Of a stretch of 64,000 nt of DNA, positions 51,025-58,724 are shown one piece after another. A program made the position numbers and the translations under genes. This DNA is from Halorientalis sp. IM1011 (lineage in GTDB: Archaea > Halobacteriota > Halobacteria > Halobacteriales > Haloarculaceae). The notes beneath the pieces were generated by a model. The model saw only the letters and a list, made by a program, of their open reading frames with translations, was not told the DNA's origin and did no database searches. Position 1 is the stretch's first letter, and every line of letters starts with the position of its first letter. Location of the stretch: the NCBI RefSeq assembly GCF_001989615.1, contig NZ_CP019067.1, forward strand, positions 1,612,001-1,676,000, written 5' to 3'.

Positions 51025-52140
51025 TCAGACGAGATCCATTGCCTGGGCAGTCAGTCGATAGCGATACGCCGGTCGGACGAACACGATTTGCCCGTACTCT
51101 TCCGATTTCGTGACTTCTTCGGAGGACTCGATGGCTTCCACAGCCGTATTGAGTCGATCCACCGGGTCACCTGACCGCAGAAAGTCCGTCACCTGCTCTG
51201 GCGCGATACCGAATTCCGTAGCCAAGATGCTCCGAATCGTTCGACCCGCCCCGTCAGCGACGGCGACAGACGGTGCTGACACCCGGGTCTGCGGACCGTC
51301 CCGCTCTGCAGCGTCGTCAGAAAGCGCTGTGACCTGCAGTTCGTCGTCGATATGCGCGATCAGCGCATCCAGGTTCGCTTCCGCTTCCTCGGTCACCTGC
51401 CCATTCACGATGTCGTCGAGCCGCTCACTAATCGCAAAGACGTCCGGTCCGGGCGGCGCGGTCTGGGCAAGCACGCCAGCATCGACGAGGTGATTCAGCA
51501 CTGTTCGCGGTTGGTACTCGATGTCGACATCGAGCGAGTCCAGCAGTTCTGTTCGCTTGAGTCCCTCTTGCTCGGGACCGATCCCCGCGTTGTAGAACGC
51601 CTTTGCAACGGTTACCTGATCGTCGACGCTGTGTGTGTTCCCCTTTCGTTCCCGGATATACCGCTCCAGGCGGTCGAAATCCGTGTCGTCATCCTCGTCA
51701 GTCGTGAGTGCGTCGCTGACTGCGTCTGGAAGTTCTGGACGCGGCGCATCACGGTGCCGCTGGGCTTTCTCCGACAGGCGCGTGTTGTCGTAGAGGGCAC
51801 GCGCGACGGGGAGCCCACGGAGGTAATTGTACTCGTAGAGAATCTCCACACCGTGTTCAGTCAGGCCGTAGAACTGACTGGGGAGATCGCGCGCGTCCTC
51901 GTTCGGCGGGTGCCGATAACAGTCGATGATATCGTCGTCACTGAGAACCGCTATCTGATCCCTGATTGCGGCCTTGTTCTTCGGCATCATGTACGCCAGC
52001 TCGTCGAGTGATGGGAGATGCTCTGGGTGGCCAAGGATGAACTGCAGAATCAGGTGCCGTGTCTCCTGGGAGAGAAGGTCGTAGATCTGCCGCTGTTCTT
52101 CGAACGGGCCGCCACCCTCCGCGGCAGGCGCATCACTCAT
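51025..52140 (-). CDS. Winged-helix (ArsR/MarR-like) transcriptional regulator, large
   Basis: A 371-residue regulator. The N-terminal winged helix (about residues 15-100) contains IYDLLSQETRHLILQFILGHPEHLPSLDELAYMMPKNKAAIRDQIAVL and QFYGLTEHGVEILYEY. A second HTH-like segment lies at about 170-235 (RTELLDSLDVDIEYQPRTVLNHLVDAGVL). The C-terminal third (TIRSILATEFGIAPEQVTDFLRSGDPVDRLNTAVEAIES) may sense a ligand or partner. It diverges from the gene at 52262. The sequence is more AT-rich than neighbours, suggesting transfer. ATG 52140 lies after the TATTATT box at 52170-52176. Confidence 0.75.
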   Translation of the reverse strand: MSDAPAAEGGGPFEEQRQIYDLLSQETRHLILQFILGHPEHLPSLDELAYMMPKNKAAIRDQIAVLSDDDIIDCYRHPPNEDARDLPSQFYGLTEHGVEILYEYNYLRGLPVARALYDNTRLSEKAQRHRDAPRPELPDAVSDALTTDEDDDTDFDRLERYIRERKGNTHSVDDQVTVAKAFYNAGIGPEQEGLKRTELLDSLDVDIEYQPRTVLNHLVDAGVLAQTAPPGPDVFAISERLDDIVNGQVTEEAEANLDALIAHIDDELQVTALSDDAAERDGPQTRVSAPSVAVADGAGRTIRSILATEFGIAPEQVTDFLRSGDPVDRLNTAVEAIESSEEVTKSEEYGQIVFVRPAYRYRLTAQAMDLV

Positions 52141-52165
52141 AGTCTCACTTGAGAGTACCTCGGCG

Positions 52166-52240
52166 ACGCGAATAATACTTTGGGTCAACTGGTGTGGTTA
52201 ATCGGCGCGTTAGTCATACTGGTTGGCAACCTATTTATCC
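52166..52240. promoter_or_regulatory. Divergent promoters with a repeated ACTGGT
   Basis: AATAATACTT (52171-52180, used leftward) and CTATTTATCC (52231-52240, used rightward, 27 bases before ATG 52262) are box A candidates for the two divergent genes. Between them ACTGGT occurs at 52188-52193 and 52218-52223, 30 bases apart (about three helical turns), a possible site for the regulator encoded at 51025. Confidence 0.5.
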
Positions 52241-52261
52241 ATCCCCCAAGGAGCACACAGT

Positions 52262-53020
52262 ATGGCTGACCCCGGCCCGCCCCCGAATGCAACAGAGATC
52301 ATGGAGAGCGTGAACGACGCGCTCCAGGGTCTCGAATTAGAACCTCACGAGACGTCGGAAATACTGGGGTTCGCCAACCGAGAACTCCCGCACCTCCACA
52401 CGCCCGAAGACTCGTACTTCATCCTCGGCAGCTACCGCGACCCGTACCTTCGACGGCTCCGCATCGTCCAGAACGAACTGGACAAGCGCCTCGGTACATA
52501 TCCGTTCCTGATGGCCGATCTCCCCGAGTTGGATATCGACCGGCTCCCCGTCTTCCGCATCCGATTCACTCTCCTCGCCGCGCATGCCGATACTATCGTC
52601 GCTGTGTATGAACAGGATGCCGGGGGCGAAGTCACCGAACTCGGGAAGATCAGCACGACACCATACTTCGACAAATCGTACGTACTGCCGCGAGACTACG
52701 CGTGGATGACTGAACAGAATCTCGCTACGGAAGCAGACGTCATCGCGGCTGCCGCGACGATCTACTTCAACGACGATCTCGACGAAGCGGCTACCGAAGA
52801 AGAACTGGACTCGCTCATCGCCGCAGTCAACCAGAACGACATCAGCCTCACACCACCCGACGTCATCGACCGATTAGAGGATCGAGAGGACAGTGAGCAG
52901 GCACCTGTCTCATACAGCTGGGTCCACCTCAACGAATTCCGTCTCTTCGAACTCCACGGCCGATGCTACGCGTGGTCTAGTCGAGACGACTTACGAAATG
53001 TCGTAGACGAGATTCCATAG
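52262..53020 (+). CDS. Unknown protein with TIR/nucleoside-deoxyribosyltransferase-like core
   Basis: A 252-residue protein, leaderless ATG 52262. Residues 50-150 carry a Rossmann-like pattern seen in TIR and nucleoside 2-deoxyribosyltransferase families: FILGSYRD (54-61) near the start of strand 1, FLMADLPELD, then AAHADTIVAVYEQDAGG (107-122) and the acidic residue in EVTELGKI (123-130), in the place of the catalytic Glu of those families. The C-terminal part (HLNEFRLFELHGRCYAWSSRDDLRNVVDEIP) is separate. I infer an NAD- or nucleoside-binding enzyme; no homologue was checked. It diverges from a winged-helix regulator. Confidence 0.6.
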   Translation: MADPGPPPNATEIMESVNDALQGLELEPHETSEILGFANRELPHLHTPEDSYFILGSYRDPYLRRLRIVQNELDKRLGTYPFLMADLPELDIDRLPVFRIRFTLLAAHADTIVAVYEQDAGGEVTELGKISTTPYFDKSYVLPRDYAWMTEQNLATEADVIAAAATIYFNDDLDEAATEEELDSLIAAVNQNDISLTPPDVIDRLEDREDSEQAPVSYSWVHLNEFRLFELHGRCYAWSSRDDLRNVVDEIP

Positions 53021-53336
53021 CACTGGTTTCTGCTGTTCGAGGTATCAGAACGGGTCGGCCCATGTTTGCGCTCTGTCTGCGACCAATACTTGGTTTGGAA
53101 GGAGTATCCACTGGTCGATCAGGCAGTCACGATACGGGCTACAGGATCGGTCAACGTCCCCGGTTCCGTGGCGGTGTCGCTCGTCGAAGCTACGGAGCTC
53201 GCCCACACTGGACGTGGGCCCGACGCTGTCCTGTTCTCTCCTCTGACGTCCTGAACGGTTCTGTGACCGACTTCGAATGGAGTCACCATCGGATAGCAGG
53301 GCAGAAAACTGGCGGCCGGAGGGCACCGACGTCCGC
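53021..53336. other. 316-bp region without a supported gene
   Basis: No ORF here has haloarchaeal-type composition or a good start. A 62-codon plus-strand reading at 53066-53254 has no box A and is unlike coding sequence. The region separates the AT-rich regulator/TIR-like pair from the old-yellow-enzyme gene and may be the right boundary of the insert. Confidence 0.5.
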
Positions 53337-54443
53337 TCAGAACGCCCGGTGGTACTGGGGCGGCACGTCCACTTCCTCTTCCCGACCCAGTTTCTGTGCG
53401 GCGTGGAGCGTGAAGTACGGATCCCGCAGATGCTCGCGGCCGACGATGGCGAGGTCGGCCCGCTCGTTTCGCACGAGAGAATCGGCCTGTTCGGGCGTCG
53501 TGATGCCGCCGACCGCCCCGACTTTCAGGTCCTCGGGTGCGGCGTCGCTCTCCTCCCTGACGCGACGGCCGTAGCCGATCTGGTAGCCGGGGCCGCCGTC
53601 GGGCACCTGCTGGTCGGGGTGGATCCCGCCGGCGGACACGTCGATCAGGTCGACGCCGGCCTCGCTGGCGCGGTCGGCGAAGCGGATCGAGTCCGCGACG
53701 GTCCAGGACTCGCGGTCGGGGAGCCAGTCGGTCGCGGAGATGCGGAGGAACACGGGCTTTTCGTCGGGCCAGACCTCGCGGACGGCCTCGATGACTTCCA
53801 GCGGGAACCGGATCCGGGACTCGAAGTCACCCCCGTAGGCGTCCTCGCGGGTGTTGGTGACCGGCGAGAGGAACTCGTGGAGCAGGTAGCCGTGGGCGGC
53901 GTGGACCTCGGCGATCTCGAAGCCGGCGTCGAGCGAGCGGCGGGCCGCGTCGGCGAAGGCCTCGCGCACGTCCGCGAGGTCGGCCTCCGTGGCCTCGCGG
54001 ATCGGCGGCGCGTCGTCCTCGTAGGGGTAGGGCTCGTCGGTCGGGGCCAGCGTCTCCCAGCCGCCCTCGTCGGGCTGGAGGGGATCGTGGCCCTCCCACG
54101 GTCGGGACGTGGCGGCCTTCCGGCCGGCGTGGGCCAGCTGGATGGCGGGAACACTGCCCTGCTCGCGGACGAAGTCGGTGATATCCGACAGGGCGTCGGC
54201 ATGGTCGTCGCTCCAGATGCCGAGGTCCTCGGGGGAGATCCGGCCGCGGGGTTCGACGGCGGTGGCCTCGGTCATCACGACGCCCGCACCGCCGACGGCG
54301 CGGCTGGTGAGATGCTGGAAGTGCCAGTCGGTCGCGAGGCCGTCGCGGTCCTCACAGGAGTACTGGCACATGGGCGAGACCATCACGCGATTGGGGATCG
54401 TTGTTTCCGAGAGATCGAGCGGCGTAAAGAGGTCGTCCGTCAT
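53337..54443 (-). CDS. NADH:flavin oxidoreductase / old yellow enzyme (YqjM-like)
   Basis: A 368-residue FMN enzyme of the OYE family. The start MTDDLFTPLDLSETTIPNRVMVSPMCQYSCEDRDGLATDWH has the Cys26-type residue of YqjM. QLAHAGRKAATSRPWEG carries the substrate His, and AHGYLLHEFLSP and NTREDAYGGDFESRIRFPLEVI are family blocks, with phosphate binding in AVGGITTPEQAD...VGREHLRDPYF. It reduces activated alkenes with NAD(P)H. ATG 54443 is chosen; the upstream reading to 54581 is not coding-like. It is divergent from the methyltransferase. Confidence 0.93.
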   Translation of the reverse strand: MTDDLFTPLDLSETTIPNRVMVSPMCQYSCEDRDGLATDWHFQHLTSRAVGGAGVVMTEATAVEPRGRISPEDLGIWSDDHADALSDITDFVREQGSVPAIQLAHAGRKAATSRPWEGHDPLQPDEGGWETLAPTDEPYPYEDDAPPIREATEADLADVREAFADAARRSLDAGFEIAEVHAAHGYLLHEFLSPVTNTREDAYGGDFESRIRFPLEVIEAVREVWPDEKPVFLRISATDWLPDRESWTVADSIRFADRASEAGVDLIDVSAGGIHPDQQVPDGGPGYQIGYGRRVREESDAAPEDLKVGAVGGITTPEQADSLVRNERADLAIVGREHLRDPYFTLHAAQKLGREEEVDVPPQYHRAF

Positions 54444-54552
54444 CACGGACACGAAGGGGTGGGGGCGGAAACGGTCGGCGCTCGCGGCGAGACGGGCCGC
54501 TACCGGAACCCGACCCCGGCCCTTGACGGTGCCGGCGGCCCTCGACTCGGCC

Positions 54553-55158
54553 ATGCCCACCTGGGACGAGCGGTTCCGCACGGGGGAGTACCCGACGGAT
54601 CCGGACCCCGATCCGCTGCTCGAACGTTACGTGGATTCGTTCCCCGAGGGCCGCGCGCTGGACGTGGCGACCGGCACCGGCCGCAACGCGATCTTCCTCG
54701 CCGAGGAGGGCTACCGCGTCGACGCCCTCGACCAGTCCCGCGCCGGACTGGAGATCACCCGGGAGAACGCTCGCGAGCGCGGCGTCGCCGAGCGGATCGA
54801 GCCGATCCAGACGGACGTACCGCGCCACGTGTTTCCCAAGGAACGGTACGCCGTCGTCACCACCAGTTTCTACCGGGCACTCGACCGCCTCTCTGATATC
54901 AAGGCCGCGCTGGAACCCGGCGGCTACCTGTTCGTCCAGCACCACCTCCGGACGAGCGACGACGTCGACCGCGGGCCGAGCACCGACCGCTACCGCTTCG
55001 CCGCCAACGAACTCCTCCGGGCCTGTCTGGATCTCACGGTGCTGTATTACGACGAGCGCACCGAGCACAGCGACGGCCGCCGCGGCGCGACCGTCCGCGT
55101 CCTGGCCCGCAACTCGACCGGCCAGCACCAGTCCTACCCGGAAATCCCATCGTCGTGA
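54553..55158 (+). CDS. SAM-dependent methyltransferase (TehB-like)
   Basis: A 201-residue class I methyltransferase. Motif I is ALDVATGTGRNAIFLAEEGYRVDALDQS, followed by ENARERGVAERIEPIQTDV and the post-motif IKAALEPGGYLFVQHHLRT. N-terminal MPTWDERFRTGEYPTDPDPDPLLERY is characteristic of TehB/tellurite-resistance-type methyltransferases. The acceptor is unknown; relatives modify small molecules or thiols. The C-terminal tail (NSTGQHQSYPEIPSS) is hydrophilic. ATG 54553 is 110 bases from the divergent OYE start. Confidence 0.87.
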   Translation: MPTWDERFRTGEYPTDPDPDPLLERYVDSFPEGRALDVATGTGRNAIFLAEEGYRVDALDQSRAGLEITRENARERGVAERIEPIQTDVPRHVFPKERYAVVTTSFYRALDRLSDIKAALEPGGYLFVQHHLRTSDDVDRGPSTDRYRFAANELLRACLDLTVLYYDERTEHSDGRRGATVRVLARNSTGQHQSYPEIPSS

Positions 55159-55221
55159 ACACGAGTTTATTTACACACAGTTTCATTTCCGAGTGGGTGG
55201 TTAACACCGTAATCCGTTCCC

Positions 55222-55257
55222 GGAATATATTTTACAGAACAGGCATTAGGGTGGCAT
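55222..55257 (+). promoter_or_regulatory. Strong TATA promoter of the acyl-CoA dehydrogenase
   Basis: GGAATATATTTTACAG with the AT core at 55224-55233 is centred about 28 bases before ATG 55258. The 100-bp upstream stretch (55159-55257) is unusually AT-rich, including GGTTAACACC (55199-55208), a 10-bp imperfect palindrome that might bind a regulator. Confidence 0.65.
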
Positions 55258-56394
55258 ATGTCGTTCCAGCTATCGGACGAACACCGCGCGATCAGGAAGG
55301 CCGTTCGGGAGTTCGGCGAGGAGGAGATGCAGCCGGTCGCCAAAGAGCACGACCAGAACAAGGAGTATCCGGAGGAGATCCGGCGGAAGGCCGCCGAGGC
55401 CGACTTCGTCGCGCCGAACATCCCCCTAGAGTACGGCGGCGCGGGGATGGACAAGCTCTCCTCGACCATCGTCACCGAAGAGCTCTGGCGGGCCGACCCC
55501 GGCATCGGGAGCGCCGTCGGCTCCGCCGGCTTCGGGACGGACATGATCGTCGAGTACGGCGACGAGTGGATGAAAGAGGAGTACCTGCCGCCGATCGCCA
55601 ACGGCGAGTCGGCCTCCTGTTCGATGATCTCCGAGCCGGCCCACGGCTCCAACGTCGCCGGCATCGAGACCCACGCCGAGAAGGACGGCGACGAGTGGGT
55701 CATCAACGGGAACAAGATGTGGATCACGAACGGCACCGTCGCCGACGTGGGCGTCTGCATGACCAAGACGACACCCGGCGAGGGCCACGGCGGCATCACC
55801 GCCATCCTCGTGCCGATGGACACGGACGGCGTCAAGACCGAGAAGATCGACAACAAGCTGGGCATTCGCGCCTCGGACCTCGCGGAGGTCGTCCTCGACG
55901 ACGTGCGCGTGCCCGAAGACAACGTCATCGGCGAGGTCGACAAGGGCTTCTACCAGCTGATGGACTTCTTCGCCTCCGGCCGGACCAGCGTCGCCGCACA
56001 GGCCGTCGGGGCCGCGGAGGGCGCACTCGACGCCGCCATCGACTACGCCAGTGAGCGCGAGCAGTTCGGCCAGACGATCGACGGGTTCCAGGCCATCCAG
56101 CACAAGCTCGCCGAGATGGCGACGAACGTCGAGGCCGCCCGCTCGCTCACCTACCGCGCCGCGAGTACGGTCGAGGCCGGCCGCGACCAGACCGCCGCGA
56201 AGTTCGCCAGCATGGCGAAGCTCTTCGCCTCCGAACACGCCGTCGACGTGGCCGACGAGGCCATCCAGGTCCACGGCGGCGCGGGCTACGTCACCGACCA
56301 CCCCGTCGAGCGCTACTACCGCGACGCCCGGATCACCAAGATCTACGAGGGCACCAGCGAGATCCAGAAGAACATCATCGCCGACCGCCTGTAG
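55258..56394 (+). CDS. Acyl-CoA dehydrogenase (short/medium-chain type)
   Basis: A 378-residue flavoprotein of fatty-acid beta-oxidation. Blocks are ISEPAHGSNVAGIETHAEKDGDEWVINGNKMWITNGTVADV, the FAD site, DLAEVVLDDVRVPEDNVIGEVDKGFYQLM, and QVHGGAGYVTDHPVERYYRDARITKIYEGTSEIQKNII. The IYEGT catalytic Glu motif is present, unlike the ACAD at 41941. It oxidises acyl-CoA to enoyl-CoA, passing electrons to ETF. ATG 55258 is 28 bases after a clear TATA box. A promoter separate from the neighbouring genes suggests individual control. Confidence 0.95.
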   Translation: MSFQLSDEHRAIRKAVREFGEEEMQPVAKEHDQNKEYPEEIRRKAAEADFVAPNIPLEYGGAGMDKLSSTIVTEELWRADPGIGSAVGSAGFGTDMIVEYGDEWMKEEYLPPIANGESASCSMISEPAHGSNVAGIETHAEKDGDEWVINGNKMWITNGTVADVGVCMTKTTPGEGHGGITAILVPMDTDGVKTEKIDNKLGIRASDLAEVVLDDVRVPEDNVIGEVDKGFYQLMDFFASGRTSVAAQAVGAAEGALDAAIDYASEREQFGQTIDGFQAIQHKLAEMATNVEAARSLTYRAASTVEAGRDQTAAKFASMAKLFASEHAVDVADEAIQVHGGAGYVTDHPVERYYRDARITKIYEGTSEIQKNIIADRL

Positions 56395-56433
56395 AACGAG
56401 CCACCCAAGTTTTTCCCGCAACTGCGTCGACCC

Positions 56434-57663
56434 GTGACGACACGCGACGAGTCGCTGTTCGCCGGCTACGGCGGTCGGATGCTCGGCAGCCTCGCCCTCG
56501 GCTGGGCCGTCCTCCAGCTCGGCCGCTTCCTGCTCTCCCCGCTGTTGCCCGCCATCATCGACGATCTCGGCATCACCACGGTGGCGGCCGGGTTCGTCCT
56601 CGGCGGGTTCCAGGCGGTCTACGCGATCACCCAGTACCCCAGCGGTCGCCTCTCGGACCGGTTCTCGCGGGCCGCGCTGATCGTCCCCGGCCTCGCGGCG
56701 CTGACCCTCGCCTGCCTGCTCCTGGCCAGTGCCGTCACCCCGCTCCTGTTCGTCGGCGGCGCGCTCGCGCTCGGCCTCGGGAAGGGGCTGTACGCCATCC
56801 CGTCCCGGGCCCTGCTGTCGGACCTGTTCGTCGAGCGTCGCGGGCAGGCGCTCGGGCTGTACGCCGCGGGGACCGACGTAGGCGGCGTCCTCGCCTCGCT
56901 CGCGGCGCTGGTGGTCACGGGCGCTGGCGCGGCCGGACTCGGCCCCGTGGGCGCGCTCGTCCCGTCGGTTCCGGGACTCACCTGGCGGGCCCCCTTCTTC
57001 CCGGTGGCCGCCGCGCTGTTCGTCCTCGGCGTGATCTACGTCCGCTGGAACCGCGACCCCTACCGGCTCGGCCGGATGAACCTCGAACTCGGTGCGACCG
57101 TGCGGCGGCTCGGGGCGACCCGCGGCCAGCGGGAGGCGCTCGTGGCCTTCTCCATCTTCTTCTTCGTCGTCGGCGCGTGGGTCAACTTCCTGCCGACCTA
57201 TCTCGCGCAGGGGAAGGGCACGAGCGAGGCGCTGGCGGCGGGGCTGTTCGCGGTCATGTTCGTCGTCGGCATCGGCGCGAAACCGCTGGCCGGCCTCGTC
57301 TCGGACCGGTTCCCCCGCCGGGCGGTCGGCGTTGCCGGCCTCTCGCTGGCCGTGGTGGCACTCGCCGGCCTCGTCCTCGCGTCGGCGCTGTGGGCCGTGA
57401 CCGGTGCCATCGTCCTGTTCGCGCTGGGCTACAAGTCGCTCTTCCCGGTCACCGACGCCGTGTTGCTCGACGCCGCACCCGACGGCAACACCGGCGGCGA
57501 CCTCGGGGCCGCCCGGGCGCTGTTCCAGGGCGCCGGGGCGTTCGGCCCCGTCTACATGGGGTCGGTCGCGGCCCTGGCAAACTACACCGTCGCCCTCGCC
57601 GGCCTCGCCGTCTGTCTGCTCGCGAGCGCCGGCCTGCTCGCTCGCGGGTTACTCCGGGACTGA
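56434..57663 (+). CDS. MFS transporter
   Basis: A 409-residue MFS protein, about 12 spans, with loop signatures GRLSDRFSRAA (residues ~67-77) and GLVSDRFPRRAVGV. It starts with GTG 56434 (MTTRDESLFAGYGG), 25-28 bases after the CAAGTTTTTCC box. It follows the acyl-CoA dehydrogenase by 39 bases, but that box A and the GTG start suggest its own promoter. It is not a close paralogue of the two MFS genes at 3-6.6 kb. Substrate unknown. Confidence 0.88.
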   Translation: MTTRDESLFAGYGGRMLGSLALGWAVLQLGRFLLSPLLPAIIDDLGITTVAAGFVLGGFQAVYAITQYPSGRLSDRFSRAALIVPGLAALTLACLLLASAVTPLLFVGGALALGLGKGLYAIPSRALLSDLFVERRGQALGLYAAGTDVGGVLASLAALVVTGAGAAGLGPVGALVPSVPGLTWRAPFFPVAAALFVLGVIYVRWNRDPYRLGRMNLELGATVRRLGATRGQREALVAFSIFFFVVGAWVNFLPTYLAQGKGTSEALAAGLFAVMFVVGIGAKPLAGLVSDRFPRRAVGVAGLSLAVVALAGLVLASALWAVTGAIVLFALGYKSLFPVTDAVLLDAAPDGNTGGDLGAARALFQGAGAFGPVYMGSVAALANYTVALAGLAVCLLASAGLLARGLLRD

Positions 57664-57722
57664 GATACAATGATACAGACATACATTTTTAAGTCGAGCC
57701 GTCCTAGTCCGCTGTGAGAGCG

Positions 57723-58064
57723 ATGCCGATTAGCATCGACGAGTTCGACGAGTTCGATCCGGGCGACCGGACGGTAACCAACGCCGAGCGAGTGCTTCGG
57801 TTTCTCGTCCGGAACCGCGAGCAGGCGTTCAAAGCGGCCGAGGTCGCCGACCGGACCGGCGTCGACGAGAACTCGATCCACCCCGTTCTGAACCGGCTCG
57901 AAGAGCGTGATCTGGTCCGGCACAAAGAACCGTACTGGGCGATCGGCGACCTCGACCGCGTTCGGAACGCGACCGTCTTCCAGTCGACCGCGGCGTTTCT
58001 CGACGAGGAACTCGGGACGGAGAGCCGCGAGGAGTGGCTCGACGCCGCCGAGGAAGAGCCGTGA
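57723..58064 (+). CDS. Winged-helix (MarR-like) regulator, antitoxin-like
   Basis: A 113-residue protein with a winged HTH at about residues 10-80 (RTVTNAERVLRFLVRNREQAFKAAEVADRTGVDENSIHPVLNRLEERDLVRHKEPYWAI). A C-terminal helix follows (TVFQSTAAFLDEELGTESREEWLDAAEEEP). This layout is the one I know from haloarchaeal MarR-type proteins encoded just upstream of PemK-like toxins. Its TGA overlaps a GTG (GTGA) that opens a PemK-like reading frame. The box TTTTTAAG (57687-57694) gives a start near GTG 57714 or ATG 57723. The gene appears intact. Confidence 0.75.
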   Translation: MPISIDEFDEFDPGDRTVTNAERVLRFLVRNREQAFKAAEVADRTGVDENSIHPVLNRLEERDLVRHKEPYWAIGDLDRVRNATVFQSTAAFLDEELGTESREEWLDAAEEEP

Positions 58065-58198
58065 GTGGGACGCCCGATTTCGCCGAGTTACGACGGGGAC
58101 ACGTCGTACTCGCCCCGGACCCCTTCAAATCCACCTTTTTCCCGCTCGGGTGGCCTACGGCCACCACTCGCGGCAAAAACGTGGGCGAAAAAGGCTGA
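58061..58198 (+). pseudogene. PemK/MazF-like toxin, truncated by repeat element E3
   Basis: GTG 58061 overlaps the upstream stop. The reading MSGTPDFAELRRGHVVLAP then DPFK resembles the N-terminus of haloarchaeal PemK-like growth inhibitors, where an RGDVVLxxDPF strand pair opens the toxin fold. After about 24 codons the frame enters the palindromic element and ends at TGA 58196-58198, losing the catalytic and RNA-binding parts. It would be inactive, leaving the regulator as an orphan. The element junction is at about 58126-58135 (CAAATCCACC). Confidence 0.65.
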
Positions 58199-58252
58199 AG
58201 CCTCACTTCGTTCGGCTTCAGTGAACCGCGCTCGCTGCGCTCGCGCGGATGC
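58126..58252. repeat. Three-hairpin palindromic element, copy E3 (inverted)
   Basis: Read on the minus strand: GCATCCGC (58252-58245), hairpin 1, GCGGTTCA (58229-58222), hairpin 2 (CTGAAGCC/GGCTTCAG, 58195-58221), CCTTTTTCGCCCACGTTTTT (58194-58175), hairpin 3 (GGTGGCC/GGCCACC, 58149-58165), GAAAAAGGTGGATTTG (58141-58126). All linkers match E1 in order and near-identical spacing, while the three stems have different sequences. It sits in the 3' part of the PemK-like gene. Confidence 0.85.
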
Positions 58253-58284
58253 TGGTACTCAATACAGCTGAACAGACTACCGGC

Positions 58285-58499
58285 TTATCTTTCCTGAAGG
58301 CCTTCGAAAAAGAGCGAGAGTATCCAGTAGCCTGTTCCAAGTGTAACGATCACACCGATAATACCGATCAGGTAATCCCCTACCAGAAGTCTCCCTGCTA
58401 ATTCGATAGCAAATATACCAACTATTCCGAGAAGCAGCCCTAAGAGCCACGGTGAAGTGATGACGCTAATTGTTCAGTCTCGGATTCTGGGGAAGGCAT
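58285..58499 (-). pseudogene. Small membrane protein gene broken by a frameshift
   Basis: ATG at 58497-58499 (MPSPESETEQLASSL) stops early (RGS-stop). In the next frame the sequence continues as a clear membrane protein: ITSPWLLGLLLGIVGIFAIE, LAGRLLVGDYLIGIIGVIV then TLGTGYWILSLFFEGLQER to TAA at 58285. The whole is 215 bases, one short of 72 codons, so a one-base loss is the simplest explanation. A programmed frameshift or sequencing error is possible. The region is AT-rich relative to flanks, suggesting acquired DNA. No family is recognised. Confidence 0.6.
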
Positions 58500-58724
58500 G
58501 TCAGTATAAAAACTACACACGACTTGTTGAGCATTTCGGTGCTTGATCAAAGCTTCAATGAGCAATACGCACGTCTACTGAGCGGGAGAGTCGTTCCTGA
58601 CGGTCACGAAACCAATCACCTCACGAAGGGTTCTACGATACCCGAAAACAACGACCCGACTCGTTCCCGGCGAAACCGAAGCCGTCCACGCAACTTTAGA
58701 CGCTGCTCCCCATAGGGGCTGAGA
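58500..58724. other. AT-rich stretch, possible mobile-element remnant
   Basis: The stretch contains TATAAAAACTACACACGACT, then GCATTTCGGTGCTTGATCAAAGCTTCAATG with TTGATCAA and AAGCTT palindromes. Composition is unlike the haloarchaeal backbone. No ORF is convincing. It could be the edge of a decayed insertion sequence or MITE; I could not identify terminal inverted repeats. Confidence 0.35.

Noticed and set aside
53066-53254. 62-codon ORF between the AT-rich pair and the OYE gene
   Set aside because: No box A at the leaderless distance, no recognisable motif, and composition unlike coding DNA here.
58065-58271. 68-codon frame through element E3
   Set aside because: It is a reading through the palindromic element, with translations such as KTWAKKAEAS that follow directly from the linker DNA. 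No start or ribosome site supports it.
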